Origin: Planctomycetota bacterium
GTDB lineage: Bacteria > Planctomycetota > UBA1135 > UBA2386
Direction of reading: 5' to 3'
NCBI GenBank assembly: GCA_016794425.1
Contig: JAEUHR010000003.1
Location: forward strand, 1-64,000
DNA: 64,000 bases
Shown here: positions 1-7,976 of the stretch, in pieces
Layout of the letters: every line of letters starts with the position of its first letter
How positions within the stretch are numbered: the first letter of the stretch is position 1
Position numbers and translations under genes: made by a program
The notes under the pieces: generated by a model
Told to the model about the DNA's origin: nothing
Database searches by the model: none
Seen by the model: the letters and a program-made list of their open reading frames with translations, nothing else

Positions 1-390
1 CTGGTCGGCGCCTACCAGGAGATCCTCGGCGACCTGCACAACCTGTTCGGCGACACCAACGCGATCCACATCTCGATGGACGAGCAGCACGGCTACCGCA
101 TCGAGCGCGTGATCGAGGGCGACTCGATCACCGAGGTGCTCGGCTACGTGCAGTACGACAAGCAGGACCTGATGCGGCGCATGCGCGGCCGCCTCGAAGC
201 CGCGGTGCGCGCCGGCCGCGTCAACATGAAGGAGTCGGCGCTGCTGCTGCGGCGCTACGAGCAAGGGCTCGCTGCCTACACGTACCTGGCCGACGACGAC
301 CTCGAGGAAGTCGTCGAGCCGACGCCGGGGTCGGTCGAGCCCGAGCGCCAGGCGCCGTCGCTGCACGACACGTCGGTGCCGCCGGCCTGA
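1..390 (+). CDS. speA: Biosynthetic arginine decarboxylase, C-terminal end (partial)
   Basis: The window opens inside this gene. Frame 1 reads through 129 codons to a TGA at 388-390. The first residues (LVGAYQEILGDLHNLFGD) are a highly recognisable block of the C-terminal domain of SpeA, the PLP-dependent decarboxylase that converts arginine to agmatine and CO2 in polyamine synthesis. The catalytic and PLP-binding parts lie upstream of the window and cannot be judged. After the conserved helix around LLRRYEQGLAAYTYL the last 30 or so residues are acidic and low in complexity, a divergent tail. An internal ATG at 76 would give a 104-residue protein, but the conserved block extends upstream of it, so that start is not real. 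The next gene begins 87 bp downstream. Confidence 0.9.
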   Translation: MVGAYQEILGDLHNLFGDTNAIHISMDEQHGYRIERVIEGDSITEVLGYVQYDKQDLMRRMRGRLEAAVRAGRVNMKESALLLRRYEQGLAAYTYLADDDLEEVVEPTPGSVEPERQAPSLHDTSVPPA

Positions 391-477
391 GCGCGGCCCG
401 CCGGGTCTTCCCGGTTCGCCCGGCGACGCGCCGCCGGACGGACAGCTCGATCTGCGCGTGACCGACCGCGTCCGAAC

Positions 478-1533
478 ATGCACGCCGCCGTTTTCGTCGA
501 CTTCGAGAACCTGTTCTCGTCCCTGAAGAACCGCGAGGAGCTGGGCGGCCAGCGCACGCGCGACCTGTGCCTGGGCATTCTCGAGCACCTGAAGGCGCGG
601 CTGCGCAGCGACAACGCGCCGATGGTGCTCGGGCGTTCGTACGCGGCGTTCGACACCTACCCGGGCATGGAGGTGGCGCACGACCTCGCGCTGATGGGCT
701 TCGACCCGCAGTACGTGCTGGTGGGCCACGCCGGCAAGAACTCCGCCGACGTGCAGCTGGCCTGCGACGTGTGCCGGGTGTTGTACCGGCGGCCCGACAT
801 CGACGCGGTCGTGATCGTCTCGGGTGACCGCGACTTCATCCCGATCGCGCGGCAGGTGCTCGAGGAGAACCGCGAGCTGCGTGTGGTCGCGATCCCGGAC
901 AGCACCAGCGGCGACCTGCGCATGCGGGTCGGCGCCGAGCGGTTCTGGAACGCGCTCGAGTTGATCGGCATCGATCCGGCGGCCGGCGCGACGCCCGCGG
1001 CGGCGGCCAGCCAGCCCGCGGCGGCCGAATCGGCGACCGAATCGGCGGCCGCGGCAGCTGTGGTCGGCGACGAGCGGCCCGCGGCGCTGTCGCCGTTGGC
1101 GCCGACCGGCAACGGCCACGCCGCCGACGCGCGGGCGACGCTGGCGGGGCGCAGCAAGCGTGCGCGCGCCGCGATCGTCGGCCACATCCCGGTGACCTGG
1201 CGCACCGCCGACGGCCAGCCCGACGAGGCCGCTCTCGACGAACGGCTGCAGCAGTGCGTCGAGCTGCTGCTGCGGGCGCAGGTCCGGCACGGCAGCCAGG
1301 AGGTGTGGCTGTCGCCGTTCCTGAAGGGCGCGATGAGCCAGCACTTCAGCGGGCTCGTGCATCCGGAGCGCCGCGCGCTGGTCAACGAGCTGCGGCACCG
1401 CGGCGTGATCCGTATCGAGGAGCGCGAAAACCAGTACGCGGACCACCCGTACTCGGTTGTCGTGCTCGACACCAACCATCCGATGGTCGCGGCGGCCGCC
1501 GAGCGGCTGAAGCGGCGCGACGAGGTCCAGTGA
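478..1533 (+). CDS. NYN-domain (PIN-like nuclease fold) protein with C-terminal winged-helix-like domain
   Basis: The 351-residue protein starts with a NYN domain of the LabA/DUF88 type (about residues 1-165). The acidic metal-site positions are visible: D8 and E10 in VFVDFEN, D91 and D97 in the KNSADVQLACD stretch, and D117/D119 in SGDRDF. Family members are metal-dependent RNases or presumed RNA-processing enzymes. A poorly conserved Ala/Pro-rich linker (about 170-225) leads to a C-terminal domain (about 235-345) whose VWLSPFLKGAM and ELRHRGVI segments resemble OST-HTH/LOTUS winged helices that bind RNA. NYN-LOTUS fusions are known in bacteria, so this architecture is plausible, but the C-terminal call is inference. 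ATG 478 sits directly before the first strand of the domain. No strong Shine-Dalgarno is seen. Confidence 0.8.
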   Translation: MHAAVFVDFENLFSSLKNREELGGQRTRDLCLGILEHLKARLRSDNAPMVLGRSYAAFDTYPGMEVAHDLALMGFDPQYVLVGHAGKNSADVQLACDVCRVLYRRPDIDAVVIVSGDRDFIPIARQVLEENRELRVVAIPDSTSGDLRMRVGAERFWNALELIGIDPAAGATPAAAASQPAAAESATESAAAAAVVGDERPAALSPLAPTGNGHAADARATLAGRSKRARAAIVGHIPVTWRTADGQPDEAALDERLQQCVELLLRAQVRHGSQEVWLSPFLKGAMSQHFSGLVHPERRALVNELRHRGVIRIEERENQYADHPYSVVVLDTNHPMVAAAAERLKRRDEVQ

Positions 1534-1561
1534 GGCGCGCGGCTCCGGCCGCGCGAAAGCC

Positions 1562-2725
1562 ATGAAGTCCGTTCCGTTGTGTCTCGCGCTCGCTTGTGCC
1601 GGCGCCGCGTTGCCGTGCCAGACGTTCGCCGACTTCGTCGACTCGCGCAACCCGGTGCGGCCGTACGCGTCCGTGCTCGAGGTGGAGGGCGGCGCGATCG
1701 GCACGACGGCCGAACGCGCGAATCCCGCGACCGGCCTCGACGACGAGATCAGCTGGGACGGTCGCGTCTACTACCGCGACGAGTCGTTCGGCACGCGGCG
1801 CGGGACGCTCGAGGCCTACGCGGGGCGCGACGGCCTGTTCGCGGCGTTCACGGACGGCAAGATGGTCGGCGACGACACGCTGACGCGGTTCGAGTTCCGC
1901 GGCCGGCCGTGGCAGTTCTATCGCGACGGCTTCTACGACGGCGACGACTACCGGGCGAACGGCTTCTACGAGGGCAGCGACTACGAGGGCTACATCGGCT
2001 TCGGCCGCGAAGCGCAGCCCGGCCTCTACATCGAGATCGGCCCGTTCTACCGCGGCCTCTCGTTCGGCCGCAGCGACCTGCCGAGCCCCGCCGACTTCCG
2101 CCCGCCGGAGGATTACAACGCCTACGGCGGCCGCCTCTACCTCGAACAGAACAGCGTGCAGCTCGACCGCCGCCGCGGCACGCCGCGCGACGGCTTCATG
2201 CTGACGGCGATCGGCGAACGCGAGTGGAACGACAGCGCCGGCGGCATCGGCCGACCGCTGAACGAGACCACGCTGCCGTCCGCGGTCTGGCGCGTGCGCG
2301 GCCGGCTCGAGTGGTACATCCCCTCGTCGGACGACGCGACCTGGGAGGTCTTCGCCTACGGCGGCTGGCAGGACGAGAAGGACCGCGTGCAGAACTTCGA
2401 GGCGCAGCGGCCGGTCGGCAACCAGTGGGTCGACGCGCAACTGCGGTTCCGGCTGCACCTCGGCGAGTCGATGACCGTGACGCCGTTCGCGCAGGGCCAG
2501 TTCTCGCGCGTGCTCGAGGAGACCGGCGAGTCGTCGACCAAGGACTTCTTCTTCGGCGGCGGCGTCGAGACCTGGATCCACTTCAGCGAGGTGATCTCGC
2601 TGCACGGCTGGTACTCGTACCTCGACAACGAGAACCGGCCGTCGGTGCGCATCGACGAGGACGTGCACGGCCAGCACATGTTCTACCTCGGCATGGTCGT
2701 GCGCATCGGCGCCACGCGCCGCTGA
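1562..2725 (+). CDS. Putative outer-membrane beta-barrel protein
   Basis: The 387-residue protein has an N-terminal signal peptide (about residues 1-23, ending CQTFA before DFVDS). The mature part consists of alternating polar/hydrophobic segments rich in Tyr, Trp, Phe, Gly and Asp, for example GYIGFGREAQPGLYIEIGPF and VFAYGGWQ. It ends in strand-like segments (GMVVRIGA). This is the composition of transmembrane beta-strands in outer-membrane proteins. No enzymatic motif was recognised and no precise family can be named. The start codon lies 28 bp after the NYN gene and may share its transcript. A hairpin follows the stop at 2747-2769. An alternative is a secreted beta-sandwich protein. A canonical C-terminal Phe is absent. 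Confidence 0.6.
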   Translation: MKSVPLCLALACAGAALPCQTFADFVDSRNPVRPYASVLEVEGGAIGTTAERANPATGLDDEISWDGRVYYRDESFGTRRGTLEAYAGRDGLFAAFTDGKMVGDDTLTRFEFRGRPWQFYRDGFYDGDDYRANGFYEGSDYEGYIGFGREAQPGLYIEIGPFYRGLSFGRSDLPSPADFRPPEDYNAYGGRLYLEQNSVQLDRRRGTPRDGFMLTAIGEREWNDSAGGIGRPLNETTLPSAVWRVRGRLEWYIPSSDDATWEVFAYGGWQDEKDRVQNFEAQRPVGNQWVDAQLRFRLHLGESMTVTPFAQGQFSRVLEETGESSTKDFFFGGGVETWIHFSEVISLHGWYSYLDNENRPSVRIDEDVHGQHMFYLGMVVRIGATRR

Positions 2726-2746
2726 TCGCTCCTCTCGGTGGCGCGG

Positions 2747-2769
2747 GAGGGCGCCGCGCGCGAGCCCTC
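2747..2769 (+). terminator. GC-rich hairpin after the barrel gene, possible weak terminator
   Basis: The 6-bp stem GAGGGC (2747-2752) pairs with GCCCTC (2764-2769) around an 11-nt loop, 22 bp after the stop of the barrel gene. No U-tract follows, so intrinsic termination is doubtful. In DNA this GC-rich such a stem can also arise by chance. Confidence 0.25.
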
Positions 2770-2787
2770 GTGTGGGCACGCACCCGC

Positions 2788-2818
2788 GGTCGAACTGCAT
2801 GCGGTCGTGCGTTCGACC
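2788..2818 (+). promoter_or_regulatory. Perfect inverted repeat in the leader of the molybdate operon
   Basis: GGTCGAAC (2788-2795) is perfectly complementary to GTTCGACC (2811-2818), separated by a 15-nt loop. The repeat lies about 70 bp before the start of the HTH-TOBE regulator gene. It could be an operator bound by that regulator, in the way ModE binds palindromes in front of modABC, or a transcript hairpin. The sequence does not match a ModE box or a Moco riboswitch that I can recognise. Confidence 0.35.
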
Positions 2819-2888
2819 GGTGGTGCGGGAGCCAGACAGATGTGTCGGAACCCTTGCACCTGCGAGCCAGAACCGCAGAGTAGCTGGC

Positions 2889-3314
2889 ATGGTCAGCTAC
2901 CGCCTCGGACAGGCCGCGCGCGTGCTCGGCGTCAGCGTCGACACGGTGCGCCGGCTCGCCGACGACGGCCGGCTCGGCGCGGTGCGCACGCGTGGCCAGC
3001 AGCGGCTCGTCGACGGCCGCAAGCTGGCGCAGATCGCCGGCCAGGTCGCGGCCGAGGGCGGCGAAGGCGAGCCGGTGTCGTCGGCGCGCAACCACCTGCT
3101 CGGCATCGTCACGCGCGTCGTCAAGGACAAGGTCGCGGCGCAGGTGGAGCTGCGGTGCGGGCCGTTCCGCGTCGTCTCGCTGCTGACGCGGGAGTCGGTC
3201 GACGAGCTGGGGCTCGCGCCGGGCGTGCTCGCCTACGCGGTCGTCAAGGCGACCAACGTGGTCGTCGAACTCGCCACCGACGTGGCCAGGCCGGCGGACA
3301 AGGCGCGGTCGTGA
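2889..3314 (+). CDS. Molybdate-responsive regulator: HTH (MerR/excisionase type) plus TOBE/Mop domain
   Basis: The 141-residue protein begins with a small helix-turn-helix (residues about 3-45; GQAARVLGVSVDTVRRLADDGRL) of the excisionase/MerR kind. It continues with a TOBE (Mop) domain at about 65-130 (RNHLLGIVTRVVKDK and the later VVKATNVVVE), the fold that binds molybdate or tungstate. The combination resembles ModE functionally but uses a different DNA-binding domain. The coding frame is open further upstream, but the ATG at 2889 starts exactly at the HTH and upstream residues are non-conserved, so it is preferred. It overlaps modA by 4 bp (GTGA), so it is the first gene of a four-gene operon and probably controls it in response to intracellular molybdate. 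The inverted repeat at 2788-2818 is a candidate operator. Confidence 0.8.
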   Translation: MVSYRLGQAARVLGVSVDTVRRLADDGRLGAVRTRGQQRLVDGRKLAQIAGQVAAEGGEGEPVSSARNHLLGIVTRVVKDKVAAQVELRCGPFRVVSLLTRESVDELGLAPGVLAYAVVKATNVVVELATDVARPADKARS

Positions 3315-4048
3315 GGTGCCGGTCGTCGATCGCCTTGCTGCTGCTCGCCGCTTGCGGCAGCGGCGACAGCGCGGCTGCACCGCGGCGCGTGGTCGTGTTC
3401 GCGGCGTCGTCGCTGACCGCCGCGTTCGAGGCCCTGGCGACCGGGTTCGAGCAGCGCCACCCCGGCGTCGACGTCGAGCTGCACTTCGCCGGCACGCCGC
3501 AGCTGGTGCTGCAGCTGCGCGAAGGGGCGCCGGCCGACGTGTTCGCGGCAGCCGACACGGTGCACATGCAGAAGGTCGTGGCGGCGGGACGGACCGCGGC
3601 GGCGCCGGCCACGTTCGCGCGGAACGGCCTCGCGATCGTCGTCGCGGCCGGCAATCCGAAGGGCGTCGCGTCGCTCGCCGATCTGGCGCGCGGCGACCTG
3701 CGCGTGGCGCTGTGCGGCCCCGAGGTGCCGGCGGGGCGCTACGCGCGGCAGGCGCTGGCGCAGGCCGGTGTGACCGTGCGCTCGTTGTCCGACGAGCCGA
3801 ACGTCAAGGCGCTGCTCGGCAAGGTCCGGCTCGGCGAACTCGACGCCGGCATCGTCTACCGCACCGACACGCGGGATCCCGGCGTGACCGGCATCGACCT
3901 CGCGGCGGCGCACGACGTCGTGGCCGAGTACCCGATCGCTGCCCTGACCAACGGCCCGGCCGCCGACCTCGCTGGCGCCTTCGTCGGCTACGTCTGCTCG
4001 GCCGACGGCGCCCGGGTGCTCGCCGGGTTCGGATTCCGCGGGCCGTGA
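3311..4048 (+). CDS. modA: Molybdate ABC transporter, substrate-binding lipoprotein
   Basis: The 245-residue periplasmic binding protein captures molybdate for ModBC. The start is GTG 3311, overlapping the TGA of the regulator gene. It gives a short signal peptide ending in the lipobox LLAAC, so Cys15 would be lipidated and the protein anchored to a membrane. The mature part opens with VVFAASSLTAAFEAL, the hallmark ligand-binding strand and Ser cluster of ModA, followed by GAPADVFAAAD, a second ModA signature. The rest (DAGIVYRTD near residue 180) matches the C-terminal lobe. Length is normal for the family. A 4-bp overlap links it to modB. Confidence 0.93.
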   Translation: MRCRSSIALLLLAACGSGDSAAAPRRVVVFAASSLTAAFEALATGFEQRHPGVDVELHFAGTPQLVLQLREGAPADVFAAADTVHMQKVVAAGRTAAAPATFARNGLAIVVAAGNPKGVASLADLARGDLRVALCGPEVPAGRYARQALAQAGVTVRSLSDEPNVKALLGKVRLGELDAGIVYRTDTRDPGVTGIDLAAAHDVVAEYPIAALTNGPAADLAGAFVGYVCSADGARVLAGFGFRGP

Positions 4049-4839
4049 ACCCGACCCGACGAGGTCCCGCCGACGCGGCGCTGCTGCTGCTGGTCTCGGC
4101 CGTGGTGGCGCTGTTCGCGCTGCCGCTGGTCGGCCTCGCGCTGCGCGCACCGTGGGGCGAACTGGCGGCCCGCCTGCAGTCGGAGACGGTGCGCGAGGCG
4201 CTGTGGCTGTCGGCGTGGTGCGCGACCGCGGCCACCGCCTGCTCGCTGGTGCTCGGCCTGCCGGTCGCCGTCTGGCTGGCGGCGGGTGCGGGGCCGGTGC
4301 GTTCGGCGGTGCGGGTGCTGGTGACGTTGCCGATGGTGCTGCCGCCGGTCGTCGGCGGCATCGCACTGCTGGTCGCGTTCGGTCGCAACGGCATCGTCGG
4401 CGCGTGGCTGCTGCAGTGGTTCGGCATCGCGCTGCCGTTCACCAGCGCCGGCGTCGTGCTGGCCGCGACCTGGGTCGCGATGCCGTTCTTCGTGCTGACC
4501 GCCGAGGCGGGGCTGCGCTCGTTCGATCGGCGCTTCGCCGATGCTGCGTCGACGCTCGGCGCGGGGCGCTGGCGCACGTTCCGGACCGTGACGCTGCCGC
4601 TGGTGCTGCCGTCGCTGCGGGCCGGCCTCGTCGTGGCGTGGGCGCGCGCGCTCGGCGAGTTCGGCGCGACGATCACGTTCGCCGGCAACCTCGCCGGCCA
4701 CACGCGCACGATGCCGCTGGCGGTCTACGTCGCGCTCGAGTCCGAACCCGAGGCGGCGATCGTGTTGAGCCTGTTGCTGGTGGCGCTGTCGGCGGCGCTG
4801 CTGTTCGCGCTGCGCGACCGGTGGTGGCCGGCACGATGA
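4045..4839 (+). CDS. modB: Molybdate ABC transporter, permease
   Basis: The 264-residue integral membrane protein has about five or six hydrophobic helices. The cytoplasmic EAA-type coupling loop that contacts ModC is visible around residues 170-190 (DAASTLGAGRWRTF followed by TLPLVLPSL). The conserved segment ARALGEFGATITFAGN near residue 210 is characteristic of ModB and related oxyanion permeases (CysT/W). GTG 4045 overlaps the modA stop (GTGA), and the stop overlaps the modC start (ATGA), so translation of modABC is probably coupled. Sulfate specificity cannot be excluded from the permease alone, but ModA and the TOBE domains favour molybdate or tungstate. Confidence 0.93.
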   Translation: MNPTRRGPADAALLLLVSAVVALFALPLVGLALRAPWGELAARLQSETVREALWLSAWCATAATACSLVLGLPVAVWLAAGAGPVRSAVRVLVTLPMVLPPVVGGIALLVAFGRNGIVGAWLLQWFGIALPFTSAGVVLAATWVAMPFFVLTAEAGLRSFDRRFADAASTLGAGRWRTFRTVTLPLVLPSLRAGLVVAWARALGEFGATITFAGNLAGHTRTMPLAVYVALESEPEAAIVLSLLLVALSAALLFALRDRWWPAR

Positions 4840-5888
4840 CGCTGAACGCGAAGCTCGTGCTGCGCCGCGGCGCGCTGGATCTCGACGTCGAGTTCGAGGT
4901 CGGCGCCGGCGAGACGCTGGCGCTGGTGGGGCCGAACGGCGCCGGCAAGTCGACCTGCCTGCACGCGATCGCCGGCCTCGTGCCGTTGTCGGCCGGACAG
5001 GTGCGGCTCGCAGGCGACGTGTTCGACGAGCCGTCCCGCGGCGTCCGCGTGCCGGCCGAGGCGCGCGGTGCCGGAGTCGTGTTCCAGGAGCATCGGCTGT
5101 TCCCGCACCTGACGGCGCTCGACAACACGGCCTACGGCCTGCGGTGCCGCGGCGCGGCGCGGTCCGCCGCGCGTGCGTCCGCCCGTGCCTGGCTGGAGCG
5201 GTTCGGGCTCGGCGCGGTCGCCGAGGCGCTGCCGCGCGCGCTGTCGGGAGGTCAGGCGCAGCGCGTCGCACTCGCGCGGGCGCTCGCGGCCGGGCCGCGG
5301 CTGTTGCTGCTCGACGAACCGCTGGCCGCGGTGGACGCGACGGCGCGCCTGGAACTTCGCCGCGAACTGCGGGCGCACATGGCGTCGTTCGCGGGGCCAC
5401 GGATCCTGGTCGCGCACGACGCGCTCGACGCGTTCGCGTTCGCCGACCGCATCGCGGTGCTCGAGCACGGCCGCATCGTGCAGAGCGGCACCGTCGCGGA
5501 GATCTGCAGCCGGCCGCGGTCGCGCTACGTCGCCGATCTGGTCGGCACCAACCTGCTGCGCGGCGTGGTCGAGGGCGGCGTGCTGCGGCTGCCCGGTGGT
5601 GGTGCACTGGTCGTGGCCGGATCGGCGAGCGGCGACGTCGTCGCCACCGTGCACCCGCGGGCGATCGCGCTGTTCCGGCAGCGGCCGGACGGCTCGCCAC
5701 GCAACGTCTGGTCGGCTCCGATCACCTTCGTCGAGGCCGCCGGCGACCGCATGCGGGTGCAGCTGGGCGGCGCCGTGCCGCTGGTCGCCGAGGTGACGCC
5801 GGCCGCGGTCGCCGAGCTCGGCCTCGCGCGCGGCGGCGACGTCTGGGTCGCGATCAAGGCAACCGAGATCGCGCTCGACCCGATCTGA
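4836..5888 (+). CDS. modC: Molybdate ABC transporter, ATP-binding protein with C-terminal TOBE domain
   Basis: The 350-residue ATPase powers molybdate import through ModB. The nucleotide-binding domain shows Walker A GPNGAGKST (residues 32-40), the signature LSGGQAQRVALARAL, Walker B LLLLDEPLAAVD and the switch histidine in VAHD. Residues from about 290 to the end form a regulatory TOBE domain (ending VWVAIKATEIALDPI), typical of ModC, which senses intracellular molybdate. ATG 4836 overlaps the modB stop. The stop codon is only 6 bp from the stop of the convergent M16-like gene, so no separate terminator fits between them. Confidence 0.93.
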   Translation: MTLNAKLVLRRGALDLDVEFEVGAGETLALVGPNGAGKSTCLHAIAGLVPLSAGQVRLAGDVFDEPSRGVRVPAEARGAGVVFQEHRLFPHLTALDNTAYGLRCRGAARSAARASARAWLERFGLGAVAEALPRALSGGQAQRVALARALAAGPRLLLLDEPLAAVDATARLELRRELRAHMASFAGPRILVAHDALDAFAFADRIAVLEHGRIVQSGTVAEICSRPRSRYVADLVGTNLLRGVVEGGVLRLPGGGALVVAGSASGDVVATVHPRAIALFRQRPDGSPRNVWSAPITFVEAAGDRMRVQLGGAVPLVAEVTPAAVAELGLARGGDVWVAIKATEIALDPI

Positions 5889-5894
5889 GCGCGG

Positions 5895-7976
5895 TCAGAG
5901 CGGCGCCAGGATCGGTTCCCAGCTCGAGTAGTTCGCCTCGACGCTGCTCTGGCCGTCGTCCTGGGTCGTCACACGGCGGAACGGCGCGCGCAGCCCGCCG
6001 GTGGTGCGGTAGTCCGACCAGCTGTCCTGCAGGTGCACGACGGTGCCGTCCGGCAGCGTCTCCCAGGTCTCGACCACGCGCACGAGATGCGAAACCGTGT
6101 CGACGTGGATGCGCAGCCGGTCGAACTGCGAGCCGGTTGCCTGCAGCACCATGTAGTCGCGGTCGCCGACGGTGCGCTGTGCGACCGCGGCGAAGCCGAG
6201 GTCGCCGCGCTGGCAGGCGGCCAGCAGCGCCAGCGGGTGGCGTCGCTGTTCCCGTTGCAGCAGCGCTGCTTCCGGCGCCGTCAGCGACTGTTTGACGGTG
6301 TCCAACTGCTCCGTCCACGTCGTGCCGGCCAGCGTCGTCGTGATGGTCTTGCCGAGCAGTTGCCTCGACCGCACCAGGGAACCATCGCTGCGCCAGGTCG
6401 TCGTCTCGGTCGCGTCGGTGGCGCCGGCCCCGAGGAGCCGCGCTTCGCTGCGATGGCCGAGCAGTCGCCGTATCAGGCGCACGCCGCCGACCGCCTCGCT
6501 GGCGCGCATGATCCACGGTGCGGCATCGACGGGAGCCGGTGTGGCGTCACCGCCGCCGCTTCTGCCGAGTCCTGCCGGCAGCAGCGCACACGATCGCACG
6601 TCGGCCAGGTCGGCCGGGATCGTGCCGCCGAGCGCCAGGAACATCGACGGCAGGTCCAGGTAGGCGCGCGCCGCCGCCGCGATGTCGAACGACTTCGGGC
6701 CGCCGAGCTGCGCGAGGCCGCGCTCGAACGCCTCGACGCTGTTGCCGCCCAGCGCCAGCGTCGCCTGCACGCGCTGGCGCGTGATGCCGTCCAGCAGCCC
6801 GAGCCCCGCCGTCAGCGACGCGCGCCGCCGCGCCAGCGCGAACTCGGATTCGTTCGGCGGCACGTCGCGCAGCGAACTGCGTGCGGCCTGCACCAGCTGC
6901 TGCAGCCGCGGCACGTCGGCGGCCGCGACGCGCGCGCGCAGCAGCACCGCGAACGCGTCGGCGCCGCGCACGACTTCGCCGCGCCAGCGCACCTGGTCGA
7001 GGCCCTGTTCACGCTGCAGTCGTTCGAGTCGTCCGCCGGCGCCGTCCTGCGTGATGCACGCGTGCAGCGCGAACAGGCTCGGTGCTTCGGGTCCGGCCAG
7101 GTTCGGCAGCACCTGCAGCCAGGCGACGTCGACGGTCTCGGTGGTCGGGTCCGGGCACCAGTAGAAGCCCGGCTGCAGGCCGCGCGGCAGCAGCTTCGCC
7201 TCGGGACCGGCCAGTGGTGCCGGCGACCATGCCGCCAGGCTGTCGCGTTCGGCAGCCGCGATGGTGCGCGTCGTCGCGTCCGGCGCGCCGGACACACGCA
7301 CCGCGAACAGCGCGCGTTCGGGCCGGTGCAGCCGCGCGCGGAACAGGTCGACTTCGCTCGGATCGCGGTCGAGCAGCGCCGCGATGTGGGAGGCGGTGTC
7401 GTTCTCGGCCATCAGCATCGACTCCGCCAGCGCGCGGACCGGGTCGGCTTCGAGCGCGGCGACGCGGTCGCGCACGAACTCGGCGCGGATCCGTTCGAGC
7501 TGGGCGCGCGGCAACGGCGGTGCGTCGAGCGCACGCAGCAGCGCGACCTGGGCGTCGCGCCAGCGGGCTGCCGGCACGCGGATCTGCACCCACGACGTCA
7601 GCGGTCCGACCGAGGTCTCGACCAGGCCGCCGAGGCGCGCGATCGCCTGCGCCAGGCTCGGTCGGCCGCGGCTCGCGTCGGCGCCGTCGACCAGCGCCGC
7701 GATCGCCAGTTCGGCCAGGCCGGGGGCGACGAACGCGCCGCCGACCAGGAACGCGAGGTGCAGCTGCGCGTCGTCGCCGGGCGGCGCCTCGCTGACCGAC
7801 AGGGTCAGGCCGTTGCGCAGCGATGTCGTCAGCGACGGCGTCGTCGCCGGTTGCGACTGCGGCGCCGGTGCCGGCGGTTCGGGTGGCGGCACCGGGACGG
7901 GCGGCGGCGGCGGGCTGCTGCAGGCGACCGCCAACGCGCACACGAACAGGGTCCGATGCGTCGATCTGCGCGTCAC
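5895..7976 (-). CDS. M16-peptidase-like lipoprotein lacking the zinc-binding motif
   Basis: The 693-residue protein starts at GTG 7976, overlapping the stop of the upstream M16-like gene (GTGA). The N-terminus has a lipobox (ALAVAC, Cys about 19) followed by a Pro-rich spacer. From about residue 50 the chain follows the M16 insulinase/mitochondrial-processing-peptidase fold: an N-terminal lobe starting LRNGLTLSVSE, the C-terminal lobe of an M16 repeat around residues 230-430, then a further 200-residue domain with beta-rich outer-membrane-lipoprotein-like sequence (LQLDSWSDY-type strands near the end). Where active M16 enzymes carry HxxEH this protein has GLAELAIAALVDG, so it should not be a zinc protease. 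In M16B families one inactive subunit normally pairs with an active one, but here the partner is also degenerate. Confidence 0.7.
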   Translation of the reverse strand: MTRRSTHRTLFVCALAVACSSPPPPPVPVPPPEPPAPAPQSQPATTPSLTTSLRNGLTLSVSEAPPGDDAQLHLAFLVGGAFVAPGLAELAIAALVDGADASRGRPSLAQAIARLGGLVETSVGPLTSWVQIRVPAARWRDAQVALLRALDAPPLPRAQLERIRAEFVRDRVAALEADPVRALAESMLMAENDTASHIAALLDRDPSEVDLFRARLHRPERALFAVRVSGAPDATTRTIAAAERDSLAAWSPAPLAGPEAKLLPRGLQPGFYWCPDPTTETVDVAWLQVLPNLAGPEAPSLFALHACITQDGAGGRLERLQREQGLDQVRWRGEVVRGADAFAVLLRARVAAADVPRLQQLVQAARSSLRDVPPNESEFALARRRASLTAGLGLLDGITRQRVQATLALGGNSVEAFERGLAQLGGPKSFDIAAAARAYLDLPSMFLALGGTIPADLADVRSCALLPAGLGRSGGGDATPAPVDAAPWIMRASEAVGGVRLIRRLLGHRSEARLLGAGATDATETTTWRSDGSLVRSRQLLGKTITTTLAGTTWTEQLDTVKQSLTAPEAALLQREQRRHPLALLAACQRGDLGFAAVAQRTVGDRDYMVLQATGSQFDRLRIHVDTVSHLVRVVETWETLPDGTVVHLQDSWSDYRTTGGLRAPFRRVTTQDDGQSSVEANYSSWEPILAPL

